From Perkinsus olseni (taxonomy: Eukaryota > Perkinsozoa > Perkinsida), in assembly GCA_013115125.1 (NCBI GenBank), contig JABANN010000234.1:1-48790 (forward strand): a DNA stretch of 48,790 nt, read 5' to 3'. The position numbers were made by a program, and so were the translations under genes. The number at the start of each line of letters is the position of its first letter. Within the stretch, counting starts at the first letter, position 1. This document shows positions 21,335 through 30,800 of the stretch, piece by piece. The notes under the pieces are model-generated. The model was not told the origin of the DNA and made no database searches. It saw only the letters and a program-made list of their open reading frames with translations.

Positions 21335-24300
21335 ATGCCGGTTGGGGAACGGGGTGGAGATGAAGGGGCGGTAGATATGGGAGAAAAGGAGGAGAGGACA
21401 GAGGGTAATAGGTTGACCTGTTTTGTATCTTGCATTGGTGAACCAAAGATACCCAAAGTGACGGCTGTTAGTTCTCTCATCCTATTAGGATCTTTCCGCG
21501 CGCCACAAAATTATGATGATGATGCTGTTAATCAGGTGCCGCTGCAACGCCACTTTTGACCTCGGACGAAGCTAAGATACGCGAAGAGGAGTTGAAGAAG
21601 ATATCCCAGAGGCCGACGCCCTGGTCGCTGATGGAGAAGGAACAACATCGGAATCCTGTGCTGCGGTGAGAAGGCAAAATTCAGGGTTGAATAGGTCGGG
21701 TTAAAATCGTTGAGTAATTTTTTCCGAAGCAAACTGAGTAGATCTATCTTACCGACGGAATTGATTTATTTATGTAAGTATTTTTCACTGAGGAAATTTT
21801 TGGGTTTTTTCATATTTTCCGAAAATTTCTCCTCGGGAATTTCGTATCTTTTGTTCATGCCAGGTTGCATGAGGAGATTTGGGCGTTTGCTGAACACTAT
21901 TTGCTCACGCCGAAGGATACTCGAGTGGAGGCCGGGAAAATGGCAAAGAAAATTGCGGATGAGGTCAGAAGGGATTGCTGATGACTGCGGTTGCGGGATG
22001 GTATCTTAGGTTGAAGCGTGCTTGAGAGCAAATCAGCCGTCAACAACTTCCTCTAAGAAGTGGACGACAGTTCGCCCGTGTGGCCTGTACAGTTTGGGTG
22101 AGTTGCATTGATGTATTCTTTGCTGTGCGCGAAAGATATTTTTGGCGTATCTTTAGGTATCGGGAACTTGTTGGAGCGAGATGGATTCTGTATTGAACTG
22201 TATGTCGAGAATATACCGAAACTCTACAGTAAAGGCGGTAAGGCCGTCGTCAGAGGAGGGGCGGCCGCTGCTGGCGGAGCTGGGCAGGGCACTGCCGGGT
22301 AGAAGGGGTTGGTAATTTCGTGGAGCAGTGACGCTTGTCGGAATTCGTTCTATCATGGGGGTTCGCCTTCTTCGAATGATTACAGAAATCGCGGTAAAAT
22401 TGGCAGAATCGCACGCCCGACGAGGTTCATATTACCTCCTCGAGTGGTCCAACGTTAGTCGGGTAGTAACGAAGTGCGAAGTTGCACCCGACATCTAATC
22501 CAATGAGGCTTTCCCCGGCGTTCACGAAGATGATAGGTCAATGTGGGGCAGGGCGTAACTTCGAGGAGAAAATCGATAATCTGTGAGTATGGGCATCTTT
22601 ATTGGCACCCAATTCTGATGGTTTTGGAGGAATGGAAGAGGCTGACCATTTTCCTGTGGGCATGGCGATTCCGAGGAACCTTGCGAATTGTGGTATGCCT
22701 TGAGATGGGTTCGGTGGTTTCCTGTGAGAAAGAATTTATTGGAGCTGTTATGAAATTGTTGTTGTTTTCAGGAGTGGAGGGGATCGGGCGTCCGAAGGGA
22801 TGATGGCGTGTGCGGCCCGACTGGTGTCGCACCTAAGCGAGGCTGGCTTGCTTGTGGACAGCAACGAGAAGAAGGATAAAGTGACAGTTGGTAGGGATGT
22901 GCGGGCATCTTGCAATCTTGCGTGATCTTGCATTTTCTCAGTGAAGTGTGGGTCGATATTGACTACTGGTATCCTCTGCCCTGTTATATACTTTACTACC
23001 ACTGCCCCCGGTGGCCTTCGCTGTGCTATCTGGTTGAACTCGGACGAGGCTGATGGAGTCACGCGGGTTACTAAAAAAAACATATCGGAGTACCCTGCTT
23101 TATTGCCATTGTAAGAAATGTCATGCGGAAGATTTGAACCCGGGCCATAGGGATTGCGGCGGTGGATTCTACCACTGGACCATAGCTACGCTGATCGTGT
23201 GGCAGGTTCGCGGTGAACTCGGCCTATTTGACTCAAGCAGGACTGCTGGCTCATGATGGGAGAGCTCAATGCCTGGATAAGTGAGAACAATATCAATTTT
23301 GCTATCACCCACAGTTGATTGAAATGACCGCGCGCCACGAAATTATTTCCTCAGTTACTCGCTGATCTCGTTGATCAACACTTTCCTGCGGGACCAGGAG
23401 AGGTCGGCCTCCCAGGAGTTGACCAAATCGACGGCGGCGTTTGGGGACAACAGCAAACCGGCGTTCACTAGCATGAGTCTCGGCGATTTGCTTTGGGAAT
23501 TTGCCAAGTAGTTCAGGTGAAATTTTCCGACGATTTATGAAGAATGAGTGAAAAGTCCCGAGGATCTGGGTGGGGGTTACCTCGGTTCGTCGAAGAGGAG
23601 AGAGATTTCTAGCCATGATTTAGTCATTGCTTTACGGGGGCATTGCTTCGGATATTTTCACTTAAGTCTGGGAAATGTTTTTCCGTCAGATCGTATAGTC
23701 GCGAGATCGATGAAAACGGTGAAGAGGGCGCAGATGACGGTAGGGATAAATGCAACTTTCCGGGATTGAACCAGGGACCTCTCGATTAGGAAACTTGCGA
23801 CGGTCGAGCAAACGACAGTGGCTGCTACCGTGGTTGGAGAACCTAATCGACTTGACCGATCAGCTGTCCAACTTCAAGGAGACCAAGGCTGCCTTCGAGT
23901 GCATGTACGCCACACTGAAGTGAGTGGGCGGAGCGAAGGTTTCTCATTTCTCGTTTTGGCTGGGATATGAATCATCCGAATTAAGGAGGTCTGTGAGATG
24001 TCCGATTCGGAAATGATCCGGGCAATTTCTATCGCGTCGGAAATTTTTTCCTAACCTCGAAGAGAGGTAGTCGTTTGATGATCCTGCAGGCACCTGCTGA
24101 GATCGCCTGAGATTCGACAGGAGCGGAATAGAAGTCTTTTGGTGCCCTACTTACTGGACTCACCGCCGGATAGGGCAGCCACTATGAGAGGAAGTAAAGC
24201 GTGGAAAGAATATGGTCGAGGCAGGGAACTTGGGGGGAGAGGTAGGCTGAGCAGGCAGCCGCCCGGGTTCGATCCTCGGCAGACGTGTTTTAGGTTTAAC

Positions 24301-24569
24301 TGACTATTACCGCGATGAGACGCGACGGAGATTTTCGGAGGTCATTAAGATTCGGTCGAATTTGGGCGAGGAGATGAAACTGCGAATGAACCACCCCAGC
24401 ATGGCCACGTGGTGGTCGTCAAACAATGCTCCAACGGAGCCTGTGAGTTTTTGTCACTGCGCCACGAAATTGTGGAGGCGATTGTGGTCGTATATTTCAG
24501 AGTCGGAAGAGGGGCAGGGAGGAGTCGAGGGGACCTCCGAGCAAGAAGCAGGCGAGTGGTGGCAAATAA
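21335..24569 (+). CDS. TRF4/PAPD-like pseudo-nucleotidyltransferase
   Basis: Fourteen phase-consistent exons (21335-21404, 21536-21665, 21864-21963, 22058-22097, 22157-22298, 22772-22890, 22942-23110, 23206-23280, 23355-23507, 23667-23739, 23840-23919, 24090-24193, 24294-24442, 24501-24569) give 490 residues. The TRF4 frame is clear: TPWSLMEKE, LHEEIWAFAEHYLLTPKDTR (from about residue 68), then PAP-associated segments NYSLISLINTFL, LGDLLWEF, FPSDRIVARSM and a basic tail SRKRGREE. At the catalytic centre the GS motif reads CGLYSLG, the DxD position reads RDGFCIELYVE, and the third acidic strand reads RCAIWLN. All metal ligands are lost, so it is probably an inactive partner or scaffold. The 23667 exon start is the least certain edge. 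An active paralogue lies at 27877. Confidence 0.7.
23111..23205 (-). repeat. tRNA-like sequence filling a 95-nt intron
   Basis: The intron (GTAAGAAATG...GTGTGGCAG) is nearly all tRNA-like on the minus strand. TATGGTCCAGTGGTAGAAT matches an A-box/D-arm and GCCCGGGTTCAAATCT matches a T-arm/B-box, about 35 nt apart as in a tRNA. The acceptor stem does not close. The host gene is read on the opposite strand. Confidence 0.6.
23740..23839 (-). repeat. tRNA-like sequence filling a 100-nt intron
   Basis: On the minus strand, TTTCCTAATCGAGAGGTC precedes CCTGGTTCAATCCCGG, an anticodon-arm-like and T-arm-like pair. GTAGGG and TTGGAG edges supply the splice sites. The T-stem pairs at four of five positions by my reading. 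The same T-arm family (AGAGGTCCC.GGTTC.A..CC) recurs in neighbouring introns. Confidence 0.6.
24194..24293 (+). repeat. tRNA-like 3' half ending at a splice acceptor
   Basis: The 100-nt intron ends CCGCCCGGGTTCGATCC, then about 13 nt, then TTTTAG, which is the 3' splice site. The T-arm/B-box is close to consensus. The T run that could serve as a Pol III terminator also forms the pyrimidine tract and acceptor. Confidence 0.6.
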
Positions 24570-24747
24570 TGAGCCCTTGTGTGTTGCAGAGGTCTCACCT
24601 TATTTTCGTAGAATTGCGTTCGGCGGGGATAGATCCGGGGACCTTTCGATTACTCACTTTGGATCGTGGTAGGAGGCCAAGTACACCAATTTGCCCGCTT
24701 ATATTACCTTATCATCGACAGTATGACTTATACCGCTGTCGCGCCAG
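24570..24747 (-). repeat. tRNA-like remnant between alternative terminal cassettes
   Basis: On the minus strand, AGTAATCGAAAGGTCCCCGG then ATCTATCCCCG (about 24604-24650) matches the T-arm family of the nearby introns in degraded form. The rest of this interval shows no module. Confidence 0.45.
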
Positions 24748-25340
24748 CTCATCATCGTCAGCAAAGCGACGAGGTCGACACGACGATTATGATGATGAGA
24801 CCCAGCATGGCCACCTGGTGGTTTCCCAGAGTTCACCAACCGCCATCACCGCAGCCCCCTCAGCAGCCGCAGCCGCAGAAAGATATCACTGAGCAGAGGG
24901 GCGCTGTTGTTATGGATGTTGACCAAGTTCAGGTAACTGTTGTTGATGACCTCAATTTTTTGAGAATATTTTGAGTTTTTTTTTCGGAAAAAACAGTCTT
25001 TTTTGAAAAATACTGTGGGCCCCAGAGATTGTTTTTTTGGTATTGAAGACAGAACATCGACCATCGTCTAGCAGAAAATTGCTTCATCTTTCTCGGATGG
25101 CGGATGGTGATTTTTTTTCTCTCACGGTGCAAAAAACGAATATTTTTCGTGTAGTAACACGCGTCGTTGCCTCTATTCTATATCCGTTGGCTTAAGCTAC
25201 TTGTCTTCAGCAAGCATGAAAAAGAGCGCATCTTTTCTTCTTTTCAGTCCCGTAAAAGAGGTCGACCAATAGAAACCTCCTTCGCCAGCAGCGAAGAGTA
25301 TTACCATCAGCTTCCTAAGCGCGGTCATTTCCTGGCTTAA
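24748..25340 (+). CDS. Alternative two-exon 3' cassette of TRF4-like gene
   Basis: Exons 24748-24932 and 25248-25340 mirror the preceding terminal pair (24294-24442 and 24501-24569). Both first exons accept the same phase-1 donor at 24194 and carry PSMATWW; both last exons start in phase 0 with SRKRGR. DNA around CCCAGCATGGCCAC is nearly identical in the two first exons. Here the exon continues into a Pro/Gln-rich run (PQPPQQPQPQ), and the last exon ends PKRGHFLA with TAA. Using this cassette gives 510 residues. It is likely a mutually exclusive C-terminus with its own nuclear-localisation-like motif. Confidence 0.6.
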
Positions 25341-25475
25341 CCGGCGGGAGAGAAGATCGCCGATGCTGATTACGTTGAAAATTACATAGTAGATGATTTA
25401 TAGAGGTCACGGTAGGGGCCTCGAGAGGTGCAGATAACGACGAATATTATTACTGCTTTTATGTCGAGTTGACAG

Positions 25476-25560
25476 TGCTGGGAATCGAGCCCGGGACCTC
25501 TGCTTGACGGGGCAGCGAAGAATACTGCTTGAGTGACTTGGCCCTTGTTCGGCTGCTGAG
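25476..25560 (-). repeat. tRNA-like segment upstream of PIG-L gene
   Basis: On the minus strand, GGGCCAAGTCACTCAAGCAG resembles a D-arm and AGAGGTCCCGGGCTCGATTC a T-arm/B-box, about 30 nt apart. It is the most complete tRNA-like layout outside an intron in this block, but stems do not all pair. Confidence 0.5.
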
Positions 25561-25647
25561 AGAAAAAAAAATCGAGATTTTTTCATTCTGAAAGATAGAT
25601 GGTTGAATAATTAATCTCTCTTTTCGTTGCTTGTAGTGATTGGTGTA

Positions 25648-27277
25648 ATGATTTCCCTCGGATGCTTTGGAGTTATCTCGGCGATAGTTCTGCTGTTGGC
25701 ATTTTTCTCGGCAGTACGACTAAAGTAAGACGTGGTAAAAAAGTCATCTTGACTTATTTTGTATCTTCCATGCTTCGACCTATGATACCCTCAGGTTCAT
25801 GAGCTCACCAGAAAGATTCCCGTTCAAGTCGGCTGTGATAGTAGTAGCCCATCCCGATGATGAGACTATGTTTTTCTTGCCGACGATAAAATGGCTGAAA
25901 AAACTGGGAATTGAAATTAGCGTTTTATGCTGCACGACGGGAGATTATGATGGGCTTGGCGGTAAGTCCAGCAGGAGTCTCAACGAATCTTTTGTAGTCG
26001 TAATTACGTTAACAAGGGGAGAAGATTGCACTTTCGCTGCAAATAACAGCAATAATAGGTCCCGAGTTCGGATCTTACAAGCGTCATTTTTAACGCATTT
26101 ATTTCTGGTAGTTCTTCGGACAGAAGTGGAAGAGCTGCTAGAGTTCTACTGCATGCGCAAAGTGATGTATCGATTTTTAGGTACTCGTAAGAAAGAGTTC
26201 GAAAAAGTTTGTAATTTTTTGGGCGCGCGAAATTTCATTCTCGATGAATCACGCATTCGAGATGGATGGGAAATGTGGAATGCTGATGTTACTGCAGAGG
26301 TGAGGGAAAAATACCGTCCGTCGGGTTTGAACCCGGGACCTTTTTAGGTGCTGCAAAAACGCTACTTCGAGCGGGCTGACATGACCGATTCCGCTATAAT
26401 TACGTTTGATCGTCGCGGAATTAGCGGCCATCCTAACCACAGGAGTGTTCATGCCGGAGTTGAGGCGTGGCGAGCGCGGTTCGCGAAAGACAAGACGGTG
26501 AAGGTTTTCAATCTTCAAACTGTGAATGTAGGTCGGGGGGGGCGCTACTTGTCAACAAAGAAATGCTTGGGAATTTTTCATTTTTATATTCTCGAAAAAA
26601 ATTGGAAATTTTCTCGCAGCAAAAGTGAAAAGAAATTTTTTCTGATATTTCGATTTAATAGAAATATTTTTCGGAGCAGGTTCTGCAATAGATTGAGGAG
26701 ACTTTCCTAATAGTGATGGAAGTGGCCGATAGTGGCCACCACCCAAATTTTTCTCATTCTTTGAGAATTGGAAAAATTGTGGCATTCAGAGAGTGTTCAA
26801 TAAACTGATCATGGAACTTGAAATTGATTCTTGGACGTAGAAGGCGGTTTGAGAATCGATTTTGAGCTGCACAATTGTGTATTGAACACCCCTCCGAACT
26901 TTCATGGGAGTTCTTATTGCTATCCACAAACTGGTACCGTGCGCCGGTATTGGGCCGAAAATTTTTTCTCCTGTTGAATTTCCGCAGGAAAATTTATACG
27001 CTTTTGAAAGTGGGTGATTGACTTCGCGTATGGTAGTGAAAATTTTTCTGAGAAGGATTGAGAATTTTGATGTCAGATTCTCCGGAAATATCTTCTTCCG
27101 CTGGACCTGTTGTTCATGCTGATGGATTCCTCGCGGGGATTAACGATCGTGAACTCGGAAGATCCTTGGGCGCTGTTCCGCACTATGAAGATTTATCACA
27201 CCCAAGATGTGTGGTTTCGGAAGCTGTTTGCAGTCTTCTCGCGGTATGCTTATGTTAATTCCTTGATTGAAGTTTGA
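25648..27277 (+). CDS. PIGL: PIG-L, N-acetylglucosaminyl-PI de-N-acetylase
   Basis: Five phase-consistent exons (25648-25724, 25795-25961, 26181-26299, 26348-26527, 27077-27277) give 247 residues, close to the 252 of the human enzyme. The first exon is a membrane anchor (GCFGVISAIVLLLAFFSAV). Zinc-site motif AHPDDETMFF is at 44-53, GTRKKEFEKVCNFLG follows, and TFDRRGISGHPNHRS is at 140-154, all signatures of the family. The C-terminus ILRKYLLPLDLLFML ... FSRYAYVNSL also matches. It removes acetate from GlcNAc-PI, the second step of GPI-anchor synthesis, on the cytosolic face of the ER. All catalytic residues I can name are present. The intron at 26300-26347 is 48 nt and is largely a T-arm. 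It lies between two TRF4-family genes, and nothing suggests a functional link. Confidence 0.93.
25760..25790 (-). repeat. GTATCTT hairpin module, intronic copy
   Basis: On the minus strand the module reads GGTATCATAGGTCGAAGCAT and closes with GAAGATACAAAATA. It makes up about half of the 70-nt first intron of the PIG-L gene. Similar units are at 16957, 21425-21455 (minus), 22001 and 29073-29108, and half-units are at 11977, 17444, 17553, 17688 and 28863. Confidence 0.65.
26028..26090 (+). repeat. tRNA-like T-arm in PIG-L intron 2
   Basis: ATAGGTCCCGAGTTCGGATC within the 219-nt intron (25962-26180) matches the T-arm family on the plus strand in degraded form. Confidence 0.4.
26300..26347 (-). 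repeat. 48-nt intron built around a T-arm
   Basis: The PIG-L intron 3 ends in GTCGGGTTTGAACCCGGGAC followed by CTTTTTAG. On the minus strand this is AGGTCCCGGGTTCAAACCCG, the same T-arm family found in the other introns. Only the T-arm half remains. Confidence 0.55.
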
Positions 27278-27876
27278 GGAGAGAAAGTGTTGAGTTCTTT
27301 CGACCGGAGAAATAGGTCGCTGGACAGGGGCTATTGCGATTCATAGTCTGTAATTTCCGACGACGTTTGCATGGTAAGTCCATGAAGATTGAACGACGCA
27401 CTTTTATTTTGTAAGGGGGTGGACTATGTTCTGGGGAAATTTCCGGTCACTATTTTTCGGTGATTCTTGACCAGTCAGAAGGACGAGATGCGTTTTGTGT
27501 GGTATTCTGGGATTTTATGCTCATCTACAGCGGAGTTCATCCGGGAGACGGGAAGCGCTAGTTGAGGAACGCGGAAATCGCATTTGACGGGTGAAAGACT
27601 TTGCCGTGACTGAGGCTCAGCCGAGGATTGGGGTGTCGTAAGAGCCCCCACGAAAGCAAAATGGTAATTCTATATCGACCCTGCTTGGAGAATCGAGCAA
27701 GAGAGCAAGTGGCCAAGGTATTGGTCATCAGAAATTCGCGAGAAAGTTACTTTGACTTGAAAACGGCACTTGGACAAATCACGGGTGAGGCATTAGTGAT
27801 TAGGTCTTCCACCATTAGCGGCAAGCTGAGCTGAGGCTGCACGATTGTCCTGTAGTTTTACTATTCACTTGCAGTC
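27278..27876. other. Gap between PIG-L and TRF4-type gene
   Basis: No exon could be fixed. It may contain the 5' UTR or an upstream leader exon of the next gene, whose coding start at 27877 directly follows an acceptor-like CACTTGCAG. Confidence 0.4.
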
Positions 27877-30800
27877 ATGCCGGCGGCCGCGATGCCCCTG
27901 TCGGAGTATCTTGATCGGATAGAAGCCGCTTGTCGACCACCGAGGGAATGGACCATGGCTTGTGAAACGGTGATGGAGACTGTGGGGCATGTTTTGGACG
28001 ATCATTACGGTACTAGTGGACCGAAGATCAAGGCTCAGGTAATTTCGTGGCGCGTGACGGTGGCTCCTGGGTAACTCGAGAGTGCAGGCGAGTAATCTCT
28101 CTGTTCGCGATCGATTCGTGCTGCCAATGGACGTGGACTTGAAAGTTGAAGAGTTTATATTTTTGAGAGTCTTCAAGGGTTGTCTAGTTTTGGTCTGCGA
28201 GAATCAGGAGAATTTTGGTATGGCGAATAATGTATAATTATGAAACGAATTTAGGCATGGGAGTGTCTCGGGCAGAATGTGTGTGCAATTTTTGAAGATG
28301 AAAATGGCTACAACTTCGGCAAGATGTGGTTTTGATGATCGATATTATCGGCGGTCTCCGATTTTTCAGGGCTCCTACGTGCAAAGTTTGATGATCCGAG
28401 GTAGCGACTTGGACCTTGTATTATACAGAAAAGGGAGGAGTGTCAATTCTTGTAGTGAAGGGTGGCTGGGAGAGGTCCCTGGTTCGAATCCCTGTGCGAC
28501 CTCTTTTATATTACTATATTAAACATATATTATATACAGACATCTCCATTATGATATTAAGATATTAGTGTATGATAGCCCATCATTAATATTATGAAGT
28601 TCTGGTTTTATGAAGGCGCCTTTTTTATAGTGCGTGAGTGGGTTTAAAGTCCAACGCCGACAGTACGGCTTAGTTAAGCTAACATCGACGTATCAGAAAT
28701 TATTCATGGTCATAAGATACTAATATGACGGTTGATAGTTCGTAAATAACATAAACGATTCGAGACTGGATTTTTTTGCGTTTTTTTTGCGTTTTTTGCG
28801 GTTTCCTTTATCTTTACATTTTGTGAGGGAGATACTCTGCGCGCGATGATCCAACCTATTTTGTATCTTCTCATGGTCGACATTGATTCTCCTCGGCCGC
28901 AAAATGGCGGTGCGGCGAGAAGGCCTTATTTTCCATCCATTATCGTAAATTGATCTGGTTATTTTGCATCTTCTGAACTTGGATGTAATTTTTCGCGTGT
29001 CACCAAGGTATTCCGCGAGCTGAAATTGCGACGTAAAATCAGGTTGAATTTTTCTGCTCATTTTTGATGGTATCTTTCGCTATTGTCTCGTGTGAACCTA
29101 AGATACCTGTTCAACATTTTTTTCATCAGGTTCTAAGAATTGCGTGAAACGGTATCTTACTACCACAACTGATGCGGTGGTGAGATCGTTGAATCACCTC
29201 AATGGTGACGTGAAGGCTCGGGTGAAGCAGCGGATCTTGCACGCTCGTGTTCCTATCGTTAAGCTTGTTTTTGAGGTAGTATTTTCACTTGGGCTCTGGG
29301 CAAGATATCGTTCGTACTGGTCGCTTTGCTGTATTCACATCGCGCGTCACCAAAAAAGATCATTTGTCAATTTCTTAACTTAGCTGCTGTCAAGACACGT
29401 CGTCCGAATTTCCGGAAAGGTTGCAAATTTTGGTAAATTTGCGGTTTTTCTGGCAGCTGACGGTCATGGTTTGTGGCCGTGAAGCATCTCAGAGGCGATT
29501 TTCTCTCGTGATGCACGACCGCTAGATGTTTGTTCTCGACAACGTGAGTGAAAAATACGTCATCAATTTCGCGCTTCCCTGCCCGTCAGCAGTCATGAGA
29601 AATCTCGCCTCGCGTGATGCACATTTCGCAGTAGAAAGGTGATAGTTTGTCTCGGGAAGAATCTTTGGTCGCCTCAGGTTCGATCCGAAATGATCGATTT
29701 GGAGGCGGATGAACCCTCATCGCCCTCGTCCGCTGCATCTACGACTTCCTCGTCCTCTGAGAACAGCGACGGTGTTTCGATAAAAACGGTGAAGCCGCAG
29801 ACGGTTGAAGTTGATATGTCCTACGGAGATGAGCAGCGAGGAGAATGTGATGCTGTGGTAGTTGACGAGGGGCGTTGAGGGAATGCAAGATGAACAAGAT
29901 ACGCAAGAAAGTCTTGTGGTTGTGATTGGGGAAAATGCTCTTTTATAAATGCTGTTGTCGTATCGTATTGATTTACATAACTCGCCCCTTCATCCGAAAC
30001 GAGAGCGTTGAGGAAGTGCAAGATGTGCAAGATACGCAAGATCACGGTTCCATTCGTTTGCAGATACAGACTCTCATATCGTCCGGCGGAGAGGTCTGTC
30101 ACAAGTTCGTGACGCTGGTGAAATTATGGGGTAGAATTAGCGGAGCCGCAGATTCCTTCAACAACTGCCTTTCGACCTTCGCCCTCATTCTATTGGCTAT
30201 TTATCACTTCAAGTCGGTGGATATAATAGAGAAGCGGAAGAGAAAAGGAGAAAATAGGCCGATTGGTAGTGCTGGAGGGTTGTTACCGGTGGTCGTGGGT
30301 TCGATTCCCGCACCAGGCATTTTAGTTCGTATTTCACTTCTGCGCTCGAAGTGTTGCGGGACATGGGTCATCTAAGGTATCTGAGTATTGTCTGCTGAGT
30401 CACACTTCACATCCGCGCCCGCCCTGGTGATCGATCTGGTCATGATTCCTGTTTATCTCAGATGTTGCATTCTTGCTTTCTTCGTTTTTCCACTGGGTTG
30501 CCTTTAACTTCCACTGCGAGGATGTTGAGATTGATGTTGAGGAGCACAAGATGCATTCCAGGTTGCCCTCTACATACTGTCCGATGTTCATTCGGGTGAG
30601 GTACCGGGCTGTGATTGTGGATATTCCGATGAGAGAATTCGCATGAAATGTTGACAAGCTTCATGTGTTAAACCGCGCGGAATGGGAGGCGCCGAGATAG
30701 CGATATCCGCACCACGTGGGAAAATACAGATAAGGTTGCTATCATTGGTACTGGGGCGCTGAATGGTGTTCTTGATTGAGATAACGGAATAAATGAAGCG

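Noticed and set aside
24362-24892. 176-codon continuous plus frame
   Set aside because: It runs through a conserved donor at 24443 and shifts out of the conserved PSMATWW frame in the second cassette, so it is a read-through of spliced sequence.
20286-30325. Genuine tRNA genes
   Set aside because: B-box matches are good, but acceptor stems do not close, T-stems are imperfect and most copies lie inside spliced introns. I call them tRNA-like only.
29926-30375. 149-codon continuous plus frame as one exon
   Set aside because: Only the middle part matches the PAP-associated domain. The end runs through a tRNA-like intron, and homology resumes in another frame after the acceptor at 30325.
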